Origin: Anaeramoeba flamelloides
Taxonomy: Eukaryota; Metamonada; Anaeramoebidae
Assembly (NCBI GenBank): GCA_027625915.1
Contig: JANTQA010000032.1
Location: forward strand, 12,230,001 to 12,294,000
Length of the DNA stretch: 64,000 bases
Reading direction: 5' to 3'
Shown: positions 24,801-37,043 of the stretch, in pieces
Layout: every line of letters starts with the position of its first letter
Position numbering within the stretch: position 1 is the stretch's first letter
Translations under genes and position numbers: made by a program
Notes under the pieces: model-generated
Told to the model about the DNA's origin: nothing
The model's database searches: none
The model's input: the letters and a program-made list of their open reading frames with translations, nothing else

Positions 24801-27796
24801 AAGATGATAATGATAATAATGAAAATGATAATAATAATGATAATAATAATGATAACGATAATAATATAAATAATAACAACAGCAATAATAATACTACCAC
24901 CACCACCACCACCACCACTACTACTAATAATACTAATGATGATGATGATGATAAAGATGATTTAAATTTAATAAATTTATATCCAATTTTTTGGACAATT
25001 ATACCCACTCTATTATCAATAAATTTAAATACTAGTTATTATTGTTTAAAAATCATTAAACATTTTTTAATTGATATTATAAATGATAACACTAATTTAA
25101 TAAATCAATTATTATTAAATAGACCAAAAGATTGGCAAAGTGACAGTCTTGGATTATTTTCTTTAATATCACCATTTGTAATGTATTCGAAAACTTGTAA
25201 AATTTCTGTTTTTTTAATTTTTAAATTACTTTTAAATAAGAATTTAGAATTATTAATAAAAAAAGATATTCAAGAAATAATTTTTTATTCAGTAATATAT
25301 GTGTTTCCCTTTTTTTCAAAAAAAATTGATCATCAAGTTAAGAACAATAATAATGATAATAACGATAACGATAACGATAATAATAATAATGATGATGATG
25401 ATGATAACGAGAAAGATGATGATAACGATAATAAAAATAATAATGATAACAACAACACCAACAATAAACACAACAAATGCGACTATGATGATGATGATTA
25501 TGAAATGAAATACAGTAATGATACCAATGAAAATAAAAACGATAAAGAAGATAACTTTGATTATTTATTAAATAAATTAAATTATTGTTGTATTGCAAAA
25601 AAATTTTCTATATTAGCAAACGAAAATGGATATCAAAATATTAGTGGAATTTTTAATCAATACTCAAAAGAAAAATTCACAAAAAAAGAATTATTTATTT
25701 CTAGTTTAAAATCAGCAATTTTTAAAGATTTTTTCCCAAGATATACGATTATCATAATCAATACCTTATTAAAATATTTTATTTATGGACCAAATGAAAT
25801 AAAAAATGAGATATTATTATTATTAATAGAAATTTTAAAAGAAATAGATCTTTCTTTAAAAAAAAATTACGGTGTGAAAAAAAATTTATTAAATAAATTA
25901 ATCCAATTTTCCACTTTTGATCAATATCAAGAAAATATTTCAAATTTATTAAAATCTTCCATCGTGAAGGCAGATTTATCTTTGATTAAATTTAAAGAAT
26001 TCGAATATAAATATTTTAATAATAAAGAAAACAACGAAAGCAAACATCCAAATAAAAATAATAAAAGAAAAAAAAGAAAAAACGCAAAGCATAACCTCAA
26101 ATATTATTATCTAACAAATGCAAATTCAAATTTAATTTCAAATTTAAAAATAAAAAAACACAACAATCAAAAAGATTCTTTATTTATTAAAAATAATTTA
26201 ATATTTTTCAATCATAATTTTAAACAAATTAATAATAATAATAAAGACGAACACGACGAGATTTATAAACAAGAATGCATCGATGATAATATTATTCGAT
26301 TCTTATCAAAGCTGATCTTAAAATTCCCTAGCAATAGAAAGAAATCTTATTTAATATTAAAAAACATCAATTCGACAGAAAAAGATTTTGCAAGCACAAT
26401 GGCATTATCCCAATTAACTAACTACACAAATTCAGGAATAACTAAAGGTAATTATTCACAATACTCAGATATGAGCTTTTTAAATACACACTTCAATTCA
26501 ACAGATTTTTCAACTGCCAGTAGCGAATCAGATTTAAAATTGATTGGAAATAAAACACTAAAAAGCCCAAACAGAAAGTTTACTCAAAAAAATCTGGAAT
26601 CTGTTGATCTAGTCTATTTTAACAAAAGAAATAAAAATAAAAAGCGTGGATTTACTAAAAGGCATTCGCATAGTATTTGCTCCTTTTCTTCAGATTTTGA
26701 AAGTTATTTAAATAATTCCACTTTCGATGACTATAAAGAGCTTACCGATGAAACGCTTATAAAAAGCGATGATAACCAGATCTCTGTGAAGCAAGAAAAT
26801 AACAACAACAACAACAACAACAACAACACTCATCGTCCAAACAAGCCCAAATATTACAACAATACTAGTGATAGCGGCAGCGGCAGCAATATTAATAATA
26901 TTGATAGTAATACTAATAATAGCAGTAGTAGCAGTAATAATAATATGAATAAAGGTGATGAAAATATTAAGAATAATAATCAAAAGATTATGAATGAAAA
27001 TAGTAATTTATTTAATACCAAAAAAACAGATTTAAATAAGGAATTACTTTCGTTAAAAGATCTCCAATTCGAAATTAAAAGACAAGTTAGAGAGTGGGGA
27101 AGAGCAAAAAGAAAAAAGCGGTTTTCAAATAATTTACTAATTTCAGAAGTTTTTAGGCAGAGCTATTCATTATATAAAGCATTTATTAACGAATACAAAT
27201 TTATTTTCCAAAAGGCAAAATCCTTAATCCAAAGTGAATATATCAAGTTTATACTTCAGGAATATTCTTTAAATATCAAATTATTCGAAAACCAGATCTT
27301 TTCATCGCAAATCCAAAATAATGAAGAAAATTTTTATTTACAAATCAAAGAAAAGGTTCTGACATTGAAAGAAAATTCGCCCAAAAAATTTGCAAGTATG
27401 TTTGCCAATTATCAACAAATCATTGAAATTACAGACAAAAATAGAATTACATATTTGGAGAAAAAAAGAGCCACTGCAGATTCTCAACAATATCTACAAG
27501 ACATTTTGAATAACCAGAATCAAGATAATGAGATCAATACAAACAATTTTTCTCAAAAGAATTATGAAATGGCTGAAAATCAAATATGTACCACAATTTC
27601 TCAACAGCAAATTTTTTTAATCAATTATTTATTGTCAATTATAGACATTGCTAAAATAATTAACCAAATTATTTCAATATTTAATAACCAAGTGGAAATA
27701 AATTCCTTTTTGAATTCTTGTACAAATTTGATTGAAAAAAATAAAAAATTATCAGAAAAATTAGAAAACAGAGAAAGAGAATTAAGATTTAAATAA
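18852..27796 (+). CDS. Furry / Mor2 / Tao3-family cell-morphogenesis scaffold (5' end uncertain)
   Basis: One open frame of nearly 3000 codons ends at TAA 27794-27796. The protein is a HEAT-repeat-like scaffold. Family members bind and activate NDR/LATS (STE20-MOB-NDR) kinases in polarity, morphogenesis and spindle control. Recognisable family blocks include LDYVMKDIIISSFNSKS (about residue 280, counting from 18911), RPLSTILRQKLFLQMLEFCG (about 1070), LNPWIGELTI (about 1388), KLIEKLWIVLT...HYCKKIICYIF (about 1425-1480) and SYLPLLLHIAILNIDQKTN (about 1720). The length fits Furry (about 3000 aa). Nine low-complexity linkers separate the folded blocks, rich in Asn, Asp, Lys, Thr or Ser (near 19910, 20120, 20630, 21310, 23420, 24200, 24750, 25340, 26800). 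The C-terminus is coiled coil. The true start is unclear. The frame is open back to a stop at 18845, with no ATG before 18944. A CTAG acceptor-like site at 18848-18851 suggests that an upstream exon supplies the missing N-terminal part. Confidence 0.85.
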
Positions 27797-28387
27797 AAAT
27801 ATTAAAATCTTTGTTTCATTTATTTGTTTCTTTCTTTATTTAATTTAATTTAATTTTTTTTTTTTTTATTCATTTTATCTTTAATTTACAGAAAAAAATA
27901 AATCAGAATTTTTTTTTTTTTTTTTATTTTATTAATTCTAACCAAGAAATAGACTTGCCACATCCTAAAAGAGTGGTATATATTTATACTGATATTACTT
28001 TTTAAAATAATATCAGTATAAATATATAAGTTGAACATATTCCAGAAAAAATTATAAATTGATTGTGTAAAAATATAAAAGTATAAAAAAAAAGGAGGGT
28101 TTTAGAAATTATTTTTGTAAAGTAAATGAAAATTTTATTTTCCCATTCAGAAATAACCAAGAAAATAAACAATTAAAAAGTGATATTAGTCGATTTAAGT
28201 ATACTTTTAAAACTAAAAATTGAGATAATAAAGGCAAAAATACACTCATTATATTAAATTCACTATTTTTAGAATTGAATACAATAGAACCATAATTAAT
28301 TTAGGTAAATTGAGTTGTAATCAAATCATATACCCATTTCATTGAAATCTTACTTTAAAAAGTGTTTGGTTTTTTAATTTTAATATT

Positions 28388-28429
<42 letters not shown>

Positions 28430-28528
28430 TAAATTATAAAATTTTGGAACCTGTTTAAACAGTTAAAAGAATATTAATATTATACTTTACATCTAATTTA
28501 AAAAGAATTTTGATTTTATAAAATATTG

Positions 28529-28564
<36 letters not shown>

Positions 28565-30610
28565 CAAGATATGTAATCTGTTTCTTTTTGTTCATCGAAA
28601 TTTTTTTTTCCAATGATTAGTAGAAAGTTAATGTTGAGTTTCATAAAACAGAAAAAACACATATAATTGGTTGATGGTATTTAATGATTTGATCGATCAA
28701 TAATTGTTAATAGACTTTTTTACGCATTTATCAATACAATTTTTGGTTCAGCCCATTTCATTATTTTGGAAATATAGTTTTTTTTTTTGTATAGTATTTT
28801 TTCTTTTAAATGGAAAAAAAATAATTACTTATAAAAACATTAAATATATGTAACTTTAAGATGTTTTAATAATAATTTTGGAAAAATACCAAACATTGGG
28901 ATTTTTTTTGCCCATTTTTGATTTTGGGTGTGTCCAAATTTTTGAAATGATGTTTTTTTTTTGATTCAAAAAAACTTTGAAATTAATACAATAATCTATT
29001 TAAACTTGTTTAAGGGGTTATTTCTCTATGAAATCAATCTGTACTTTTAAAATATGTTATTGATTATATTCTCAAATTATAGGTTGGGGTATACCAAGTT
29101 CCAAAAAATTCTGATCAACAAAGTAACCCAAACTAGAAAAGAATATTGTTTTTTGTGAGATTAATTTTTTTTTTCCATTTTCAGCAGAAAAAAAAAACAA
29201 TAAATTAATTTTATGTTTCATATTATAATTTTTTTTACAATGTTTATTGCTATTTTCATCATTATTATTCTATAAAAAGTATTTTTTGCCTAGAATATTA
29301 AAATAAAGATTTTTTTTTTTCAATTATGAGATAATTCTTTTGGTTAACCAAAAATTACTTTCATTGGTAAATTGGAAAATAATTATATTGATTTAAACAG
29401 GATATTTATAATATTTAAATTTTTAAAATCATTTAAAAATGTTACCAAGAAATTTTGTTTTTGTTCTTAGATGAAATTTGGATTTTTGAAAATAAAATAT
29501 TCTTGAAGATATTTGGGAATTTTAAGTAATTTTATCTCAAAATTCAAAAGCAATTTTTTTTCTATAAAAAATAATTTTACTTGCTATATTGTTCTTGTTG
29601 ATAAGACCAAATAAGTAATTTCATTTTTTGAAAACCATAAAACAAAAAATTTAAAACTTTGAAGAATAGAAAACTTTTGCATAATTGATCTCAATTTAAT
29701 TGGGGACATGTTGTAAAAGATATATCAAATATTCATTTATTGAATCACCTATACCACAATTAGTTTTATTGGTTAAGATTTGAATTGAATTATTAATTAT
29801 TAAAAATAATAACTAAATAAAAAATGTTCTCAACAAATACTTTCAATTAGAAAAATAAAACTATTATGTCCCCACATTTTGAAGAATTAACTTAATTGTT
29901 AATAAAAATAATATGTTACTTTTTTTTCTTTTTATATTGGAAATAACCTGATTATGGATTTAAAAAAAGAGAATTAAATTAATAAATTGTTAAGATGGGG
30001 TTAATTCGTCCATTTAATAAGTTGAAACACAAATTACAAAATAAAAAAATAAAAATTAAGATCTTGACTAGATTTCATTTTATATTTACAAAATACCACA
30101 CCATTAATCCAAATTTAAAAATCAAAGTTGGATTTTTTTTTCTTAAGAATATCTAATAATCTACTAAATAAATATAGAATCCAAGATAATTTCATAACAT
30201 GTTTTTTTAATTTAATAATTAAAAGCTTAAGCTGTATAAGAGGAACTTAAGTCAAATCATTCAATCTATATATCCCCCTTTACCTCTGATTTGCTTAATT
30301 TTCATCAAGTTTTTAATAAAATTATCAAAATAATATTGATGTACTAATATTTTTATTTTCTTATTTGTTTTTGAGCCAGATCTGAATTATAATAATTAAT
30401 ACAAAATAGTTCAAAGATAAAGTTGATATATTATTTGATTTTTTTTTTTTTTGTTTTGGGTAAAAATAATTATAATTATTCATTTTTACAATTTCTTGAA
30501 AGATTTTTATTTTTTTTTTTAATTTTTTAAATAAATAATTTAATAACAATAATAGTAATTCAAAACTCAATACTTTGATTTATTAATAATAGCAACCAGA
30601 AAAGTTTTTA
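27797..30610. other. Intergenic, downstream of the Furry gene
   Basis: AT-rich DNA with a TA microsatellite at 28390-28427 and a T run at 28530-28564. I see no gene. A perfect hairpin near the left end is listed separately. Confidence 0.5.
27977..28028. repeat. Perfect 21-bp inverted repeat (hairpin) 3' of the Furry gene
   Basis: Arms 27977-27997 and 28008-28028 are exact reverse complements (core TTTATACTGATATTA), separated by 10 bp. It lies about 180 bp after the stop codon. It could be an RNA hairpin in a 3' UTR or the stub of a small foldback element. Confidence 0.75.
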
Positions 30611-31960
30611 ATTTATTTTTTTTTTTTTTTTTATTTTTGAAGAGAGAAAATTGCTTTTCTCCTGTGTGCCCTAATTTCTAAACTTTTTTTTAGAAATTTT
30701 GTTAAAGAATCACAAATTTTATTATCACTTACTAATGATAATATATATGATGAATTCTTTTTGATTAATAATATCGGAGATATTATTAATTTTTTTATTT
30801 TTTCAAAAAATTCAGATATCCAGATTTTTCGATTTATTTTATAGGCCGGACAGTCCCATAAAAAATGATCGAAATCTTCAATGATATCAATATTTAACTT
30901 TTCTTTACATAAATCACAATTTTTATTTTTATTTTTACTTGTTACATAAGAGTACCTATTTAAACAATTAGTAAAATTTCGAAATTTTAGAATTGTTTTT
31001 TGAAGCTTTCCAGTTTAAATATTTTTTGTTGTTTGAAATTGCAATTTTGTTGTTTTATAATTTTTAGATATTGTTGAACTTTCCAACTAGGTGAATTTTC
31101 CAATTCGGTTAATCGAAAAACTTTTAATTCTAAATCTAATAATTTTAATCCCTTAGTGTGCCAATTAATATTTTCATTTTCCAATTTTCGAAAATTTAGT
31201 ATTGTTTTTTAATTTTTTTAAATTTAAGAAATCTAATTTTTCTATCAATTTATATTTTCTTCGGTATATTTTTAATCTAGCGAGATCAATTTTTGCTTCA
31301 GTTTTATAAATTAATCGAGGTGAATGGATATTAATTTGTAAGAAATTTGTGACTGTTTTATTGATAAATCTATCAATTCTTTCAAAATCATTTTGTTTCA
31401 AGTCAAATATTTCAAGACCATAATAAATTTGACTTAAAATGAGAGCTTTGAAAGAAGTTATTTTGACTCCATTGTTGAGTTTATTTTGTTAAAACAATCG
31501 ATTAAGTGTTTCCAAGGACTTTTCCACTTTTTTTGAAATTATATTCAAGATGTGTGTTTTTTTTCTAACCAAATCCCAAGATAAAAAATATCTTTTAATT
31601 CTTTTTTATATTTGGTTTTTTTATTATGTGGGTTCATCCCGAATCTTTTTATTATTTCAAAAATCCTTTCTAAATTAATTTTTAGAGAGATTAATGGCCC
31701 TTTCATAATAAGAATAAGATCATCTGCATACATTTGAACATGAACAGCTAAAGTTTTTAACTTTTCTAGTAGGAAATGAGATATAAATGCGAAAAGAATT
31801 GGTGATAAGGGATCTCCTTGATAAACTCCAATTCCTTCTTTTTTGTAATATCTCAAGAGCTAATTTTTAATTGTTTCATTTTTGATAAATTTTTTAATAG
31901 ATTGATATATTAACGAGTGTTGTATAGAGTCAAAACAAAAGTTTTTAATTTTATGATAAA
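30611..31960 (-). mobile_element. 5'-truncated LINE (non-LTR retrotransposon) with YADD reverse transcriptase
   Basis: On the minus strand the segment encodes the C-terminal half of a LINE ORF. The reverse-transcriptase palm is at 31545-31856, with GVYQGDPLSPILFAF and the catalytic YADD at 31719-31730. Thumb and linker pieces (IYYGLEIFDLKQNDFERIDR, PRLIYKTEAKIDLARL) follow at 31180-31500. A CCHC-type motif, CDLCKE...DHFLWDC, lies at about 30855-30925. The ORF ends ..AHRRKAIFSLQK with a TAA that already belongs to the A-rich tail (a T run on the plus strand at 30614-30635), so there is essentially no 3' UTR. A few breaks interrupt the frame. The 5' part, including any endonuclease, is missing. 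The breakpoint near 31960 is approximate. Confidence 0.8.
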
Positions 31961-32042
31961 AAAAATAAATAAAAAAAGACAAACAGAGAAATTTTCATTT
32001 TTTTTTTCGATAAAAAATTAATAAATATTTTTATTTAATTAT

Positions 32043-32224
32043 TTATTTTTGAAGAGAGAATATCAATTTTATCTTATAGCTCTTAATTTTTTTTTAATTT
32101 AAGAAATAAAAAGAAAATTGAAGAAATTTTCTAATTATTTCCCAAATTAAAAAAAAAATTGTTGTTAACTTTTCCAGAATTTAAAAGAATTGAGTTAAAA
32201 CTTCGATTTTACTCTATTCTTCCG

Positions 32225-32264
<40 letters not shown>

Positions 32265-32352
32265 TCTACATAACTCTACTAATTTCAAACTTTTTTAGAA
32301 ATAATGTTAAAGAATCACAAATTATATTATCACGTACTTTTTATAAATATTA
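32043..32352 (-). mobile_element. Second LINE 3' fragment, split by a small element
   Basis: The plus strand at 32043-32095 (TTTTTGAAGAGAGAATATCA) and 32284-32352 (TTTTTAGAAATAATGTTAAA, ATCACAAATTATATTATCAC) matches the 3' end of the LINE just to the left. The two halves are separated by about 190 bp of unrelated sequence. The fragment stands tail-to-5'-end against the previous LINE. Confidence 0.65.
32096..32283. mobile_element. Small element inserted in the LINE fragment
   Basis: The insert carries TTCCAGAATTTAAAAGAATT, ACTTCGATTTTACTCTATTC and a TA microsatellite (32228-32260), and ends GCACTCTAC. These pieces recur in the foldbacks at 47320-47395, at 8515 and at 52474-52805 (which ends CGGCACTCTACGACA). 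TAATTT-like sequence flanks it on both sides, a possible target duplication. Confidence 0.5.
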
Positions 32353-32657
32353 AATAAAGAGAAAAATGAAATTCATTTCTTTAGTCCAAAATTAAAAGTT
32401 TATTATGATTAATTTTCTAAAACTTTTATTTTAATAATAGAAAATACTTGAAAAAACATAAAAAAATGTAAAATAATTTCATCTATTACATTGAAATTAA
32501 ACAAATAAAAACTGATTTAATAGATAGAGTAATCAGCCCTAAAATTGCCAAAAAAATAAATAATTACTCTTAAATATTATTCAATGATAATAAAATAAAT
32601 CTTCTAAAGAAGAATTTTAAATTTCTTAAATTTTGTTATAGGTAAAAATTTGAATAA

Positions 32658-33914
32658 TAGAGGTTTTGATGATAACATGCTATAATTCACGATAAAGTTA
32701 CAAAAATCGCGATAATTTCAATCAAATCGCGATATTCAATATTATCGTGATAATATAACAAATCGCAATATTCTATAAAATCGCGATAATTATTAAAAAA
32801 TCGTAATAAATGCCAAAATATTGCGATTAAAAAGTAATCGCGATATAATAGTTGATGGGTTTTTGGGTTAATTGAGAAATATTTTTACAAAAAAATTTTT
32901 TTTGATCAAAAAATAGATTAGGTGAAAAAAAGTTATTCTTTGAAAAAACAACAAAAAAGATACTTGATCCAATCAGGAATCAGATCAAAGAGTTTTATTG
33001 TGTTTTCATTTTATTTGGTTGACAAACCTATCTATCTTTTAAGATCAACAACAATAAGAACTAAAGAGAAATAAATATTTTTTCAGTTAATCGTTGTGTT
33101 GTAAATAGAGTTGAATAAAAGACCTTCTAAAACAACCAACCCTTTATCTCGTTCTTTAAAGAATGTGATCTTGGGTTACAATATTTTCTTTTTTTCTCAG
33201 CAAGCTAAAAGTAGTTGGATAACTCTTCAAAAGATTTCACAACATCCTTGCCAGATGATCACCAATTATTAAGGTTTTTTATACAATACGTGTCTTCTTC
33301 TTCTTTTTCTTCTTTGAGGATCTTTGTATTGGACAGAAAACACAATTAGAGCTTAGTGGTTTTTGTTTGATCGATCACCAAAAAGAATGAAAATTATTCT
33401 TTATTCTTTTTGGCTATTTACAAATGGTGAAGGTAACAACTCCTTTTTAAGAAAACACATATATTTTATATTCTAGTGTATTGTTGAAATGGGTAATTAT
33501 TAGTTTGATCATAAACTTTGTTTGAGATTATATATTTTGATAAAAAAAAAAAATGAAAAGAATAAAATTTTTTTCCACAACAAACTAAACTCATTCCCTT
33601 TATTACGTTTTCTGTCTTTCAAAACTTTCAAACACTTGAAGACAGTTCAGAACCCTTAAAAACACTTTCTGGCATTATTAAAGGGAAAGTGTTGTAAAAG
33701 TATCAAGGCTTTGTAAAAGTCAAGAGATTTTTTTTAAGATGATTTCAAAAAAATAATTTTTCATTTTTTCAAGATAATGTGAATATCGCGATAATGTTGT
33801 TTATCGCGATTTTATGATTTTTCACGATAAAGTTGGACTAATCGGGATTTTTTTAATACTATTGCGATTTTATTGTTAATATCAGAATAATATATGTTAT
33901 CATCAAAACCTCTA
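32658..33914. mobile_element. 1.26-kb non-autonomous DNA element with ATCGCGAT arrays, copy 1
   Basis: The ends are inverted: TAGAGGTTTTGATGATAACA on the left, and TGTTATCATCAAAACCTCTA on the right. TA at each end may be the target duplication. Just inside both ends lie clusters of the self-complementary motif ATCGCGAT and close variants, about eight at 32695-32845 and about five at 33783-33870. The centre has no credible ORF. A second copy at 39892-41098 is similar along its whole length, at an estimated 90% identity by eye. The superfamily is not assigned. Confidence 0.8.
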
Positions 33915-35633
33915 ATATATAAAGGAAATTTGAATTTTTCCTTCCAAAATTACTCCAGATCTTGGAAAATAATATTTTTCCTATGGTACTTTGCAATAAT
34001 ATTGCTTATTTTATGTCTAGATATTAAAAAGTCAAAAAATAAACAATATTAAAATTTGAAAAAAAAAATCAATTTTAAATCAAACTCAAACTATTGCTAA
34101 ATCGTTTAAATTTGAAAAAAAATCTGTGATGAAAAAATTTTCAAATTTTACAATGATTAAAAATATTATTTTTTTTTCAAAATTAATTTATATATATTTT
34201 TTTATTTTTAAATTATTTAGAACAAATTATATATATTGTCATTAGAACTTAACCAACAGATAGAACAATTTTTCTATGTGATGTCAAAATATCTCTGTAA
34301 TGAATAAATTAAATAATCAAGTATTTTGGCTGATGCCGGGTTACAAAATTGCAGCTGAAAAAATTTTAGTAAGGTATGATGTGTTTTAATCAATAAAAAT
34401 AAGAGGTTTTTGATGTGTAAATTAACTTTTCAAAAAAAAAAAAAACCATTTTTTTTGACAAAATTTGGATTGAAAAATGTTAAAATCATAATAAACAAGA
34501 AAAATTTGTCAAGGTTGAAATTTTTTTTCAAGTTATTTTTTTAAATTTATCTAATTATACGATTTTAAATTATAAATTTTTCTTTCTAAGATCATTTTTT
34601 ATAAATTCTATATCCAATAAACCTTTTTTAAGAATTCAAATTAAAAATTTTTGTTTGAAGGCAATTAGTATATTTGGGGTTCTAATGGGTATATATATAT
34701 ATATATAAATACATTTAAATATATAATTCTAATATGTGAATTTTAACAAAAAATCATTAATTAATTATTACTTGTTATTTAATATAAAAGATCAAATTAA
34801 ACAACAGTGATCACAAATACTGGTGCCCAAATCAAGAAAAACGAAATTTCTAAAAGAAAATCTCTCCTTTTTTTTCTTCTTGTTCCAATATAAAAAATGA
34901 TTCACTACCCGACAATTAATCATAAGTATCTATTATTTTCCCTTGAGTTAAATCCGTCTTGAAGTAAAATCATTGATCTTTTACATAAATTATTAAGTAG
35001 AAATCGAATTTGTTTAATATTCTTTCAAAATTTATTATTTTTGGTTTTTTTCTTCGGTTTTTAAAAATTCTCTCTATTTTACTCTTTTTCTTATTCAATT
35101 TTCGCAGTTGATCTTTTGATTTTTCGAAATTTCAATTTTAATAGTTGAACTTGAAGAAACGAACACAATATTTAATTATTGTTTATTTTTCCTATTTGAT
35201 GATTTCGTTTGTAGATTTTTGAGAAAACTGAAACATCTTTTTTTTTAAAGCCTGGTTTAGACTTTTCTTAGTGTGGTATTTTGACAAGAGTAATTATTTT
35301 AACTTTAAATTATTTTAAAAATCATCAAGAATAAAAGTGAAGAACCACACAACACCCAAGATATTTTTTATTTAGTTCAGAATTTTCAATAGTCTTGAAT
35401 AAAAAATGTAATCCAACCAAAAAAATACCAAAATTTGCAAAAAAAAAAGAAAAAATTCTATTCAAGTAAGAATTAATTACTCTGATCAAAAAGAAGAAAA
35501 GAAACGTGTGTTTGAGTTTAGTTGTAAGTATATTTAAAATATAAAAATGAAAAGCAGTTTTGGTTTTGTTTTTAAAATTTTTTATTTTTTTCTTTTTCTT
35601 GTTGTGAATTAAAAATAAAAAAAATACTGTTCA
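33915..35633. other. Intergenic, upstream of the RhoGAP gene
   Basis: AT-rich DNA with a TA run at 34690-34707. The last few hundred bases before 35634 presumably hold the RhoGAP promoter. No motif stands out. Confidence 0.5.
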
Positions 35634-37043
35634 ATGAGTAGAGTTAACAAACCACTACCTACAAAACGAAATATACCACAACCTACTCCACGAACAGGAA
35701 ATAAACCAACACCAATAAAACGTACAGGCAACAAACCAAAGCCCATTCCTCGAAAGGGAAATAAGCCAACACCTATTTCAAGAACAGGAACGGGTAATAA
35801 ACCAAAGCCAAAACCAATCCAAAGAACAAATAAACCAAACCAAACAAATAGCTTGAATTTCAAAAATGAGAAAACAGGAACAAGCCTAAATAAACAACCG
35901 CCAATTCCCAAAAGAAGAACAAAATTAAATATTATTGAATCAACAAACAGACCAAAAGTAATTCCAAAAAAAATCAACAACCAACCCAACACAAGCAAAA
36001 ATTCAAACACAAGCACAAACACAAGCACAAGCACAAGCACAAACACAAGAAGTAATGCACCACCAAAAATTATGAAACGCACTGTCAAATTAGATCGTAA
36101 AGAATTAGGTACATCAACAACAAGCCAAAGCCAGAGGAACAGTCCTGAAAAAGATAAATATAAAGTTGGAATTCAGAATACCTCCAATGGTGTGCCACAA
36201 CAAGTGGAAACAAAGGTCGTCAAAGACATTGATTCGCTGTTTGGTAGCACCAAACCAAAGGAAGAAAGCAAATCAAAATGGAAGCTCAGGAAGAGCAATA
36301 AAAGCAATGATGAAACGGAAAAAAAAGATAAAGAAAAAGAAAAAGGCAAGGACGGGAAGAAGAAATTAAAAAAGCTCTTTAAGAAAGGGAAAAAAAACAA
36401 ACAAAAAGAAGTCCAAAATATCGAAGAAACTAGAATCTTTGGCGTTCCATTGCAGGTGGCAATCGAAAGGGAAGGAAGAAATGAATCATCACCGCCTTCA
36501 ATTGTTGAAAAGTCGATCATGTATCTAGAAGAGCATGGCCTTGATCAGGAGGGTATTTACAGATTAAGTGGATCCATGCTCCAGATGGGTGAGCTTAAGG
36601 AGAAATTTAATCGTGGCGAAAAGGTCAATCTTGAAACTGTGCGTGATGAAAACACGGTTGGATCTTTAATTAAGCTCTACTTTAGGGAATTGCCAGAGCC
36701 GATCCTAACAGAGAAATATACACCACGATTGCCAAAATTGTCAAAATTAGATCAGGAAACACAAAAAAAGAGACTCATCCATGTATACAATAATATACCA
36801 GAAGTCAATCGCGCGGTTTTAAGATGGCTATTCCCCCATTTGTACCGTGTTTCTTTACAGGCAGAAACAAATAAAATGACCCCCCAGAATCTTGCAATCG
36901 TTTTTGCACCCACTTTGCATATCCCTTTGACTTTGATGGTCTTTATGATCAATAATTGGATGGATATCTTATGTGACGATGAAAACGAAAGAATACAAAA
37001 GGAAAAAAGAAAATTAGAAGGATTGGAACCAGATTGGATTTAA
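35634..37043 (+). CDS. RhoGAP-domain protein
   Basis: A single 469-codon exon. The first ATG of the frame is at 35634 and TAA at 37041-37043. The C-terminal half (residues about 268-445) is a RhoGAP domain, which speeds GTP hydrolysis by Rho/Rac/Cdc42-type GTPases. It starts IFGVPLQVAIEREGR and contains the arginine-finger motif GIYRLSG with Arg at about residue 310. It also has LIKLYFRELPEPIL and the signature NKMTPQNLAIVFAPTLHIP. All key features look intact, so it should be active. The N-terminal 200 residues are basic and Pro/Thr-rich, with tandem GNKPxPIxR units (35690-35820) and an (S/N)T run (36000-36055), and probably disordered. A Lys-rich stretch precedes the domain at about residues 215-260 and may bind acidic membranes (inference). 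No other domain is visible. Codon use is less AT-biased than the flanks. Confidence 0.92.
   Translation: MSRVNKPLPTKRNIPQPTPRTGNKPTPIKRTGNKPKPIPRKGNKPTPISRTGTGNKPKPKPIQRTNKPNQTNSLNFKNEKTGTSLNKQPPIPKRRTKLNIIESTNRPKVIPKKINNQPNTSKNSNTSTNTSTSTSTNTRSNAPPKIMKRTVKLDRKELGTSTTSQSQRNSPEKDKYKVGIQNTSNGVPQQVETKVVKDIDSLFGSTKPKEESKSKWKLRKSNKSNDETEKKDKEKEKGKDGKKKLKKLFKKGKKNKQKEVQNIEETRIFGVPLQVAIEREGRNESSPPSIVEKSIMYLEEHGLDQEGIYRLSGSMLQMGELKEKFNRGEKVNLETVRDENTVGSLIKLYFRELPEPILTEKYTPRLPKLSKLDQETQKKRLIHVYNNIPEVNRAVLRWLFPHLYRVSLQAETNKMTPQNLAIVFAPTLHIPLTLMVFMINNWMDILCDDENERIQKEKRKLEGLEPDWI

Noticed and set aside
24631-25008. Minus-strand ORF rich in Val/Leu/Ser, looking like a membrane protein
   Set aside because: It is the antisense shadow of the Asn/Asp/Thr repeats in the Furry gene. 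The same applies to minus-strand ORFs at 21242-21756, 25338-25598 and 26708-26983.
35609-36088. Minus-strand ORF with hydrophobic Gly/Val/Leu repeats
   Set aside because: It is the complement of the Pro/Thr/Lys repeats in the N-terminal half of the RhoGAP gene.
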